Assembly (NCBI GenBank): GCA_014218235.1 | Contig: CM024756.1 | Coordinates: 68,392,015-68,456,014, forward strand | Reading direction: 5' to 3' | Length of the DNA stretch: 64,000 nucleotides | Source: Colocasia esculenta | Taxonomy: Eukaryota > Streptophyta > Magnoliopsida > Alismatales > Araceae | In this document: piece after piece, positions 46,213 to 55,803 of the stretch | How the letters are laid out: each line of letters begins with the position of its first letter | Position numbering within the stretch: position 1 is the stretch's first letter | Notes under the pieces: model-generated | What the model saw: the letters and a program-made list of their open reading frames with translations, nothing else | What the model was told of the DNA's origin: nothing | The model's database searches: none | Translations under genes and position numbers: made by a program

Positions 46213-48240
46213 CTTTGTAACTTTATTTACAAAGTTATCACCAATTGATGGCTGACCGCATCAAGCTTGTTCTTCCATCCATTATCGTCATCACCAATCC
46301 GCATTCATTCCTGGCCGGAAAATCCAAAGTAACATCATGCTGGCAAATGACTTGGCTAAAGACTTGCATTCTAAGCATAAAGGTAATCGCATTGTCTTAA
46401 GGCTGATCTCTGTAAGGCTTTTGACTCGGTATCCTGGGACTTTCTCTACTACATGTTGAGCCAAATGCGATTCCCTTCTGTTTGGATCAGCGGATCCAGC
46501 GATGCTTAGAATCTTGTAAATTTTCGGTTCTTGTGAATGGCAGTCCTGAGGGTTTCTTCAAAAGCTCTAATGGCCTCCGTCAAGGAGATCTCTTTCTCCT
46601 TATCTTTTTACCATTGTTATGGAAGGATTCACTCGTCTTATCGAAGCAGCCACTCAACTTAAACATATTAAAGTTCCTACTGCAGGAGATCTTGCGATAT
46701 CTCATTTTGTGTTTGCTGATGACCTGATTCTTCTTCAAGGATGATGTTAATTTGCTATGGTTATTAAAGAACTCCTGCAGAAATCTACCATTATTCCGGG
46801 CTCCAGCTTAACACCGCTAAAAGCAGACTCTACATAGGCGGTAATGTGAAGCACAATCAGGCTATCTCTGACATCCTCAACATTCCTATTGGCCAGCTTC
46901 CCACTGCTTATTTGGGTTGCCATTGCTTAGTATTCTCTAAAGAAAAGCCATTGCCACCAATCGATCAAGCAGAAAATTGAGTCTTGGAAAACCAACTTCC
47001 TCTCTAGAGCGGGCAGATTGGAGCTCATCAAAACTGTCCGTCTTCCTACTCCATCACTGGTCAGTCTCTTTTTACTCCCTTCTACTGTGATCAAGAGTGT
47101 TAGCGCCTCCTCTTGACTTCTACTGGCAAGGAAATAGTTCTCAAAAAACTATTCATATGGTTAAATGGAAAGAATTTGTAGGCCGAAGAATGAAGGTGGC
47201 TTGGGCATCGGAGTAGACTGATTGGAATTTAGCTTGTGCTACCAAAAACCTTTGGGACATCCTGCAAAACAAAGAATCACTGTGGGTCAGATGGGTTCAT
47301 GAAAATAACCTCAAGAAGCATTCTATATGGAACATTAAAGTTAAATCCTACTTTTCTTCGGCCTGGAAGGCTATTCTCAAGCAGCGAGATTGGATTCTTC
47401 AACATATACTTTCCAGGTTGGTGTTGATAGCCACTTAACTTTCTTTATGACCCTTGGTCCATGGTAAAAGCATAAATACGTTGATGGGGATCGGCTTAGA
47501 CAAGATTTGGGTCTTAGTAGAGACACTGTTGTATCTCATTTTATTCATAATAATCAGTGGCAGCTCCCACCTCCTACTTCTACTGAGATGTTTGATCTCT
47601 TCCCTTTGATTCGCACTATCACTTTACATCGACAAGATGCCATCATTTGGATTCACGGTCAGCCCAGTATTTCTGTAATTTGGAATCATATTAGGCAGCA
47701 TAACCAAAAGTTGGCTGGGCTGACTGGATCTGGAAAGCCCTTCTGTTCAGCGGTTTTCTTTAACTTCATGGCAGGCTATTATGCACAAACTCCCGACTCA
47801 CAATAATATGAGAAAAAGGGGTTTCCAGATTCCCAGTCGCTGCATCCTTTGCTGCAGTTCGGAAGAAAGTGAAGCCCATCTTTCTTTCAATGCCAATTTT
47901 CTATTACAGTCTGGAGCGAGATCTTGAAAAGGCTAAATATTCACAGAACGCCCCGTCCAAACATTCTCCAGGAGATTCACTCACTCCGCGGCAGTTTCTC
48001 TCTAGATGGGTTCGCCACTATATTAGCTAGATCATTGTTTCGAGCTACTATATGGTGGATATGGAGAGAAAGATGTAAAAGAACTTTTGATGATGTTTGC
48101 ACTTCTGCCATCCATATCTCTCTTTCAATTATGCAAGATGTTCAAAGCGCCATGGAAGCTTATCCTCTTACTCGCCCTTTATCGGGTCGGTCTAAATCAT
48201 TGTGTAAAAGATTCAATATCTGTCACAATAAACCAGTGTA
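46213..48240 (+). pseudogene. LINE-F ORF2: RT and zf-RVT, heavily broken
   Basis: Continues after LINE-G with LCNFIYKVI, then FKADL-like and AFDSV sequence in shifting frames. The catalytic FADD reads VFADDLILL (about 46710-46735). The thumb reads SRAGRLELIKT (about 47005), and zf-RVT closes with ATIWWIWRERCKRTF (about 48045-48090) and a C-terminal tail to a stop at 48239-48241 (KRFNICHNKPV). There are many one-base losses; the longest clean frame is 47924-48241. Its C-terminal half resembles LINE-I and M. Confidence 0.85.
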
Positions 48241-48420
48241 GTCATCGACCTGTGATGTCACATTGGGTATTCGTTGGGATCTCCTAGTCCCTTCTTTATT
48301 TTTCTAAGTTGAGTCTTCCTTCCTGGATAAACTCAACCTTCTTCTGTACTTGAATCTTTTATCATTAATTTATCATTCCATTGGTTGACCGACCAAAAAA
48401 AAAGACATGTTTTCCGTATG

Positions 48421-48589
48421 GCCTCAAATTGCAGCAATTCCAATCTCTATAATGGTGTTGATGGGGTAAAGTGGAAGTATGACAACGGAAAATTTTCAAT
48501 TACTTCAGCTTGGAATCAAATAAGATCAAAGGCTAGTGCATGGAATGAAAGCACTTGGGTTTGGGAAGGCCAACGGTTCAGAAATTTTC
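48421..48589 (+). pseudogene. LINE-D ORF2: fragment before zf-RVT
   Basis: Follows LINE-F directly and matches LINE-C 7108-7275 (GVDGVKWKYDNGKFSITSAW). It keeps the codons around SKASAWNESTWVW that LINE-C has lost. It is cut at 48589, where the inverted LINE-H arm begins at its poly(T); the zf-RVT end and 3' UTR of LINE-D are not found further on. Confidence 0.88.
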
Positions 48590-51397
48590 TTTTTTTTGGT
48601 AATTAATACCTGAACTTTGTATTAAATAAGTCAAGAGAAATATATACAACTAGAGATCTATGCTATCACAAGTCGATAGCTATAGATTCAAAAGCGAATC
48701 TGAAATCGCTAGAAGAAGCAAAAAAATGGCGAAACTCAGCCCAAAATATCGACCTTCCTAGCTCTTGTGAATAATGAAGTTTTTCAAAATTCTGGCGGCC
48801 ACATGAGTGATGGAAGTCCCGCGAAGATGAAATTCAGTGATGCTTCGGGTGTCAGATAATATGGACAGGAGAACTTGCATTTTACTTCTTTCTTGAGAGT
48901 CAAAGATGCGAGAGCATCTCTCCTTCCAGATCCACCATAAAGCAGCCCTAAAGGCCGAAAAAGCAATACTCCTCCCAGCACCTTTGGTACAGAAATGTGT
49001 GATCAAGTTCTGACTTTCAGCAATAATTGTATCTTCCAGCCTTGTATTGATTTCCAGTCTATGAAGGATTTGCGACCAGATCCACCCACTATAGGAGCAT
49101 TGAAGAACAGGTGATTAATAGTTTCAGCTTGCTGTTTACATAAGATGCAAATGTTGGGGCCAAGAAGCCCACGTTTCTGAAGATTATCAAATGTGCTAAT
49201 GCCTCCCATAAAACTCTGCCAAGTGTGAAGAGAATGTTTTTGACTTGTAGGCCGCATCCAACTAAGTTAGCCCAAGAAACCTTTGGATAACTGATTCTTT
49301 TCATGTCATAAATGCACTTGTTACTTATCTTTCCATTATTGTGCCTCCAAATAATGGAATCCTCTCGATCAGCATCAATAGAAATACAAAGGATTCGAGG
49401 CCAGATTTCCATCATCTCCATGGAAGTGGGAGGAGGAAGACACCATTGTCCATCATGAATGAAGGAGCTAACCTTGGCAGTAGTGGGAAGGCCGAGGAGA
49501 CTCCTTATGTGATGCCCACCAAGCGAGTGAATGGAATGTCCTTCAATCCAAGGATCCTCCACAAGTTAAAGGAATTTCCATTTCCTTTTTGTAGAGAATA
49601 TGGGGTTTGATCCAGTTCCTTACCTTGAGGATACCCTTCCAAGCATGAGAATGGTAAGGCTTGACATGAGCTGACCAGATCGTTGCATTCTTTAAATGTC
49701 TGCTATACACCCATTGGTGCCATAGAGTAGTGTCATTGGAGAGAAGTCTCCAGAACTGCATTGTAATTAAGGTCGAATTCCAGTTTTCAAGGCTTCTAAG
49801 ACCCATCCCCCCTCATCTTTGGGTCTACAAATATGATCCCATTTCACTAAGTGGAATGGTTTAAAGTCACCTGATGCATGCCAGAAGAAATTTCGCAGCA
49901 ACCTCTCCACTTCCCCACAAGACCCTTAGGTAAAATAAGGACACAGCCCAATAGATAGCATATGAGTGCAGGACAGATCTTATTAGCTCTAATCGGCCAG
50001 ATTTAGATAAAAGCCTAGTCTTCCAAGATGCAATTCTTCTAGTGATTTTCTGGATAATAGGAGTGCATTGGAGAGTAGTGAGCCGAGTAGAGAATAATGG
50101 GAGACCCAAATAGGTGGATGGTAACTTTCCTTCTTGAACTTTCAAAGCATCCAGGAGAGGACCCTTGTGCTGGATCTTCGCACCAATGTAAACTTTGCTT
50201 TTAGAAGCATTTAGAAGTAATCCAGAGCATTGGTAGAAGGAATCTAGAATGCTAGTAATGCATCTAGCAGAAGAGATGCTCGGTTTAATGAAGAGGAGAA
50301 GGTCATCAGCGAATACCAAATGAGATAGAGAGGTGTTCCCAAAGCCAGGCACCTGAAGAGAGCCATCCTTAATCTTTTGTTCAATCATGACCGTGAGTCC
50401 TTCCATAGCCACACAGAAAAGATAAGGCGATAAAGGATCTCCCTGGCGGATCCCATTGGATGAGTGGAAGAATCCAACTGGGCTTCCATTAAGAAGGATT
50501 GAGAATGACGCAGAATCAGTAAGAATATCAATCCACTGAATCCATTGTTCTGGAAACCCCATCTTATGCAAAATACTGAGGATGAACTGGCGATTTACTG
50601 AATCGAAAGCCTTCTTCAGATCCACTTTCATACATAAAAGAGTACCTCGGTGCTTGGAATGTATGTCCCTCACCAGATCATTAGCCAGAAGAATGCTATC
50701 TTGAATCTTTCTGCCTTTGATAAAAGCTGACTGGTTATTGCTAATAAGTTGAGGCATAAACCTTTGCATTCGGTTAGCTATTAGCTTGGTAAAAATCTTG
50801 TAAAGGAAGTTACACAAGGAAATGGGCCGAAACTGATCAAAGGAATCAACATTATCTCCCTTGGGAATAAGGGAGACAAAAGTATGATTTACCTGTCGCA
50901 ACCATCTTCCACCATTGAAGAAATAATGAACCGCTGCAAGAACGTCACTTCCCACAATATGCCAACAGATTTGGAAGAATCAGCAGGAAACCATCAGGGC
51001 CTGGGCTTTTGTTCTTAGGGGCTGACATCACAACATCAGTAATTTCTGAATCTGTGAAAGATCGCATAATACTGTATCTATCTTCATCAGAGAGAACTCT
51101 AGTAGCATTAAAATCAGTATGTCATAATTCTGCTTTTGATTTAGAAGGCTTTTGTAAAACTCCAGAGCATGATTCTTGATCTTTTGAATATCATCAGTAA
51201 CACTTCCATCAGGCAGTTTGCATTTCCTAATGGTATTTATCATTCTCCTTCCTTTGATACTGGCGTAGAAAAATTTGGTATTATCATCAGCCTGAGTTAA
51301 CCGAATTTGGTATTCTACCCTACACCTCTCTTTCAAAATCCGAAAAGTCCAAAATCTTCTCTCTTGCCCACTCCAAACTAAAGATCAATGGGGCAAA
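48590..51397 (-). mobile_element. LINE-H left arm, inverted copy of 51425-54240
   Basis: Reverse complement of the right arm, from the poly(A) (eight T at 48590-48597) through the 3' UTR and ORF2 to the 5' flank of the element (51315-51397). The TSD copy and ~70 bases of non-LINE flank upstream of LINE-H are included, so the duplication extends past the LINE at the apex side. At the outer side it ends exactly at the poly(A). Differences between arms are mostly single-base indels. Confidence 0.93.
48758..51314 (-). pseudogene. LINE-H left arm ORF2
   Basis: Same protein as the right arm but broken more often. Frames are 51336-51028 (TQADDNTKFFYASIKGRRM), 50955-49867 (362 codons: RPISLCNF, KVDLKKAFDSVN, GIRQGDPLSPYLF and catalytic FADD at about 50300-50315), 49806-49543, 49562-49089 and 49006-48758 (ALWWIWKERC, end IIHKS). 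The breaks near 50960, 49900, 49590 and 49260 are one-base losses that the right arm mostly lacks. Confidence 0.9.
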
Positions 51398-51424
51398 GGT
51401 CACAAGGATCTCCTTGATCTTTAG
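51398..51424. other. Apex spacer of the giant palindrome
   Basis: About 27 unpaired bases between GATCAATGGGGCAAA (ends 51397) and its complement TTTGCCCCATTGATC (starts ~51425). It contains the small hairpin CAAGGA-TCT-CCTTG. Confidence 0.8.
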
Positions 51425-51511
51425 TTTGCCCCATTGATCTTGTAGTTTTGGAGTGGGCAAGAGAGAAGATTTTGGACTTTTCGGATTTTGAAAGAGAGGT
51501 GTAGGTAGAAT

Positions 51512-54240
51512 ACCAAATTCGGTTAACTCAGGCTGATGATAATACCAAATTTTTCTACGCCAGTATCAAAGAAGGAGAATGATAAATACCATTAGGAAAT
51601 GCAAACTGCCTGATGGAAGTGTTACTGATGATATTCAAAAGATCAAGAATCATGCTCTGGAGTTTTACAAAAGCCTTCTAAATCAAAAGCAGAATTATGA
51701 CATACCTGATTTTAATGCTACTAGAGTTCTCTCTGATGAAGATAGATACAGTATTATGCGATCTTTCACAGATTCAGAAATTACTGATGTTGTGATGTCA
51801 GCCCCTAAGAACAAAAGCCCAGGCCCTGATGGTTTTCCTGCTGATTTCTTCCAAATCTGTTGGCATATTGTGGGAAGTGACGTTCTTGCAGCGGTTCATT
51901 ATTTCTTCAATGGTGGAAGATGGTTGCGACAGGTAAATCATACTTTTGTCTCCCTTATTCCCAAGGGAGATAATGTTGATTCCTTTGATCAGTTCGGCCC
52001 ATTTCCTTGTGTAACTTCCTTACAAGATTTTTACCAAGCTAATAGCTAACCGAATGCAAAGGTTTATGCCTCAACTTATTAGCAATAACCAGTCAGCTTT
52101 TATCAAAGGCAGAAAGATTCAAGATAGCATTCTTCTGGCTAATGATCTGGTGAGGGACATACATTCCAAGCACCGAGGTACTCTTTTATGTATGAAAATG
52201 GATCTGAAGAAGGCTTTCGATTCAGTAAATCGCCAGTTCATCCTCAGTATTTTGCATAAGATGGGGTTTCCAGAACAATGGATTCAGTGGATTGATATTC
52301 TTACTGATTCTGCGTCATTCTCAATCCTTCTTAATGGAAGCCCAGTTGGATTCTTCCACTCATCCAATGGGATCCGCCAGGGAGATCCTTTATCGCCTTA
52401 TCTTTTCTGTGTGGCTATGGAAGGACTCACGGTCATGATTGAACAAAAGATTAAGGATGGCTCTCTTCAGGTGCCTGGCTTTGGGAACACCTCTCTATCT
52501 CATTTGGTATTCGCTGATGACCTTCTCCTCTTCATTAACCGAGCATCTCTTCTGCTAGATGCATTACTAGCATTCTAGATTCCTTCTACCAATGCTCTGG
52601 ATTACTTCTAAATGCTTCTAAAAGCAAAGTTTACATTGGTGCGAAGATCCAGCACAAGGGTCCTCTCCTGGATGCTTTGAAAGTTCAAGAAGGAAAGTTA
52701 CCATCCACCTATTTGGGTCTCCCATTATTCTCTACTCGGCTCACTACTCTCCAATGCACTCCTATTATCCAGAAATCACTAGAAGAATTGCATCTTGGAA
52801 GACTAGGCTTTTATCTAAATCTGGCCGATTAGAGCTAATAAGATCTGTCCTGCACTCATATGCTATCTATTGGGCTGTGTCCTTTATTTTACTAAGGGTC
52901 TTGTGGGGGAAGTGGAGAGGTTGCTGCGAAATTTCTTCTGGCATGCATCAGGTGACTTTAAACCATTCCACGTTAGTGAAATGGGATCATATTTGTAGAC
53001 CCAAAGATGAGGGGGATTGGGTCTTAGAAGCCTTGAAAACTGGAATTCGACCTTAATTACAATGCAGTTCTGGAGACTTCTCTCCAATGACACTACTCTA
53101 TGGCACCAATGGGTGTATAGCAGACATTTAAAGAATGCAACGATCTGGTCAGCTCATGTCAAGCCTTACCATTCTCATGCTTGGAAGGGTATCCTCAAGG
53201 TAAGGAACTGGATCAAACCCCATATTCTCTACAAAATAGGAAATGGAAATTCCTTTAACTTGTGGGAGGATCCTTGGATTGAAGGACATTCCATTCACTC
53301 GCTTGGTGGGCATCACATAAGGAGTCTCCTCGGCCTTCCCACTACTGCCAAGGTTAGCTCCTTCATTCATGATGGAAAATGGTGTCTTCCTCCTCCCACT
53401 TCCATGGAGATGATGGAAATCTGGCCTCGAATCCTTTGTATTTCTATTGATGCTGATCGGGAGGATTCCATTATTTGGAGGCACAATAATGGAAAGATAA
53501 GTAACAAGTGCATTTATGACATGAAAAGAATCAGTTATCCAAAGGTTTCTTGGGCTAACTTAGTTTGGATGCGGCCTACAAGTCAAAAACATTCTCTTCA
53601 CACTTGGCAGATTTTTATGGGAGGCATTAGCACATTTGATAATCTTCAGAAACGTGGGCTTCTTGGCCCCAACATTTGCATCTTATGTAAACAGCAAGCT
53701 GAAACTATTAATCACCTGTTCTTCAATTGCTCCTATAGTGGGTGGATCTGGTCGCAAATCCTTCATAGACTGGAAATCAATACAAGGCTGGAAGATACAA
53801 TTATTGCTGAAAGTCAGAACTTGATCACACATTTCTGTACCAAAGGTGCTGGGAGGAGTATTGCTTTTTCGGCCTTTAGGGCTGCTTTATGGTGGATCTG
53901 GAAGGAGAGATGCTCTCGCATCTTTGACTCTCAAGAAAGAAGTAAAATGCAAGTTCTCCTGTCCATATTATCTGACACCCGAAGCATCACTGAATTTCAT
54001 CTTCGCGGGACTTCCATCACTCATGTGGCCGCCAGAATTTTGAAAAACTTCATTATTCACAAGAGCTAGGAAGGTCGATATTTTTGGGCTGAGTTTCGCC
54101 ATTTTTTTGCTTCTTCTAGCGATTTCAGATTCGCTTTTGAATCTATAGCTATCGACTTGTGATAGCATAGATCTCTAGTTGTATATATTTCTCTTGACTT
54201 ATTTAATACAAAGTTCAGGTATTAATTACCAAAAAAAAAA
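51512..54240 (+). mobile_element. LINE-H right arm, 5'-truncated insertion with TSD
   Basis: Plus-strand LINE starting just before the RT domain and ending TTACC plus ten A (54231-54240). The TSD is AGGTGTAGGGTAGAAT at 54241-54256 and AGGTGTAGGTAGAAT (one G fewer) at 51497-51511; the left arm preserves the full GGG form. This marks the right arm as the original insertion. The 3' hairpin at 54141-54172 pairs ATCTAT-A-GCTATC with GATAGCATAGAT around loop GACTTGT. Confidence 0.93.
51523..54069 (+). pseudogene. LINE-H right arm ORF2: RT and zf-RVT
   Basis: Opens with LTQADDNTKFFYASIK and a GAATGA-type break, then SPGPDGFPADFF (about 51815), RLRQVNHTFVSLIPK, SAFIKGRKIQDSILLAND, KMDLKKAFDSVN, GIRQGDPLSPYLF and catalytic FADD (about 52505-52525). 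After short frameshifts near 52030, 52555, 52770 and 53015, a 350-codon open frame (53017-54069) covers the connection and zf-RVT (HTWQIFMGGISTFDNLQKRG, CILC, NHLFFNC, ALWWIWKERC) to the natural stop. The ORF2 group is that of LINE-G and P. EN is absent because of 5' truncation. Confidence 0.92.
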
Positions 54241-54289
54241 AGGTGTAGGGTAGAATGGTGTTCAAATGATCTGAAAGATTTTGAAATGG

Positions 54290-55550
54290 AAGGTTAATGA
54301 TGGTGGCAAGAACAACTTTGGAAAGGTGGGTATTTGTTGTCCACTGTGAGAGAAAACCACAAAAGTGGTATTTGGGTTTCAGAGGAAAGGGAGGAATAGA
54401 AAGTGAGTTTCCTCTTCTTGGGGGCAGGCCTAGAAGGGCCCCTATGAATGTGCTCCCCAACCTTCATCACAGACCTGAGAATGCCTTCCTCAAACTCATC
54501 CTTTATCTTTTCCATAAAGGGAGAGTTAAGTTGGGCTCTTTCAGGTATGATAGTGATGAAAGAGGGTGGAGAGTAGGAGAAGAAACAAATGTGATGTAGT
54601 AGGAAGTCATCAACTGGTCCAAGGAGGGACCAGAGGAGGAGGAGGAGGCTCCCTGAGGATGCTGGAGGGCCTCAAGTATAGGAGAAGGAGAAGGAATTGT
54701 AGTAGAGGAGGTAGGAGATGAGTGGACTGAGGAGGAAATGGAGTAGGAAAGAGATTGGTCTGGATTGAGGCTTCTTGAATGTTTGTGGAGCAGGAGGAGC
54801 TGTAGGAGCTGAGGGTGAGTTGGAGGGATAGGTGTTGAGAGGGAGAAGAGGGAGTTGGGGCTTGGGTGCCAAGTATCTGCCTCTTTCTGCACAGACTCAC
54901 TCTCCAATGGCCCTGATGGCCTTTGACCCTTGCTCAGCTGGCCCTGGAGGCCCTTTAACCTGATCATCCGGCCCAGATGGCCCTTCAACATTCACTGCTG
55001 CCTCTACTATGCTGCTGCTGCTCTTCTGGCCCTGTTGGCCCTGCTTCTTGAGCTGATGGCCCTGACTGTGGAACCTGGGCTGCAGGAGGTGGAGGAGGAG
55101 AACTTGAGCTCCAACCACTTTGAGAATCTCTCCCAGCAAACTTTTCATAGACCCCATTTCCTGGTTAAACCACTTCATGGCATTTCTTATATTGGAGATA
55201 TCCTTTGAAGTTGAAGCTTGGCTCATGAAGATTGAACTAACATCTGATTGGAGAGAGCACAGGATTGTGCCTTTAGCATCAAGCCTATCAATCACAGGCT
55301 TAAATTTATAACAATTTTCTATTTGACCTGCCTCTCAAAAGGTGTATCAGCCAGGGAGGAACTTCAGAGGCAACTTCTTTTCCTTTCTTCTTGCCTTCTT
55401 TAGCTGGAGGAGGTTGATCATCATCTGAGCTCGAAGAGCTTGCAGTCTCCCCTTCTCTGTCATTCAATTTGGAGAATCTCTATGCCTTTCCTCCTGATCA
55501 TCAACAACAGAGTTGCTTCTACTGAACCTTCTTTTGATATCTCTTCCGGT
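54290..55550 (-). pseudogene. Unidentified coding remnant, possibly retrotransposon gag-like
   Basis: I do not recognise this with certainty. On the minus strand a lysine-rich piece with SSSSSDDDQPPP and GKKKGKE (about 55470-55370) leads into an alpha-helical stretch (55295-55100: IDRLDAKG, SNIRNAMKWFNQEMGSMKSLLGEILKVVG). Gly-Pro-rich repeats (EGPSGPDDQ, GPPGPAEQG) and then a Ser/Pro/Thr-rich tail (54991-54503) follow, with a frameshift near 54900. This order (acidic Ser, Lys-rich, helical, Pro-rich) resembles low-complexity plant retrotransposon proteins. No zinc finger, protease or RT is present. It is host sequence for LINE-H and is cut by LINE-I at about 55555. Confidence 0.4.
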
Positions 55551-55556
55551 TCGGCA

Positions 55557-55751
55557 TTTCTCTCTCTATCTTTCTAGAGAGGAAGCTCTGGGGAGAGGGA
55601 GATTCTGGGGGGTTTCCCGCCTCCTCCACCGCCCTTCCGGCGGTGGGAGGGTTCTCCCGGCGGTGAGGTCTACCCTCTTGGAGGACTTCTTCTTCTTCCT
55701 AAAGAAGTGGTTCTTGGGAGGGCTACCACCGGTTGGAACTCCTCCAACCGG
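55557..55751 (+). other. LINE-I 5' UTR hairpins
   Basis: 55557-55588: CTCTCTCTA..CTAGAGAGG. 55623-55650: CCTCCACCGCC pairs with GGCGGTGGGAGG (one bulged G). 55729-55751: CCGGTTGG/CCAACCGG around loop AACTCCT, 53 nt before the ORF1 ATG at 55804. Confidence 0.7.
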
Positions 55752-55803
55752 GGTCTACTTTTCTGAGGGTTAGGTGCTTTCTCGTGAGTGTGAAGCTCTG
55801 GTG

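Larger units (their letters stand above)
40134..48403 (+). mobile_element. LINE-F, 5'-truncated, in LINE-D; split by LINE-G
   Basis: Bounded by the 17-bp TSD GACATGTTTTCCGTATG at 40117-40133 and 48404-48420. It starts just before the RT domain. The 3' end reads GACCGACC plus nine A (48395-48403), the terminus shared with LINE-I and M rather than the TTACC type. A 3' hairpin is at 48243-48257 (CATC/GATG, loop GACCTGT). LINE-G splits it at 40671. Confidence 0.92.
31819..48589 (+). mobile_element. LINE-D, 5'-truncated, in the satellite; split by LINE-E and LINE-F
   Basis: Plus-strand LINE joining the satellite at about 31819, in the last codons of ORF1 (EMDKNKELSKG). Segments are 31819-33092, 38779-40133 and 48421-48589. 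The element stops at 48589 where the poly(T) end of the inverted LINE-H arm begins, so its own 3' UTR and TSD are missing. It is very similar to LINE-C. Relative to C it has lost about 405 bp at 39858 (C positions ~6419-6824) between short CTCT repeats. Confidence 0.88.

Noticed and set aside
48590..54241. Two independent opposite insertions of sister LINEs
   Set aside because: Both arms contain the same non-LINE flank (51315-51397 and 51425-51511), which independent insertions would not share.
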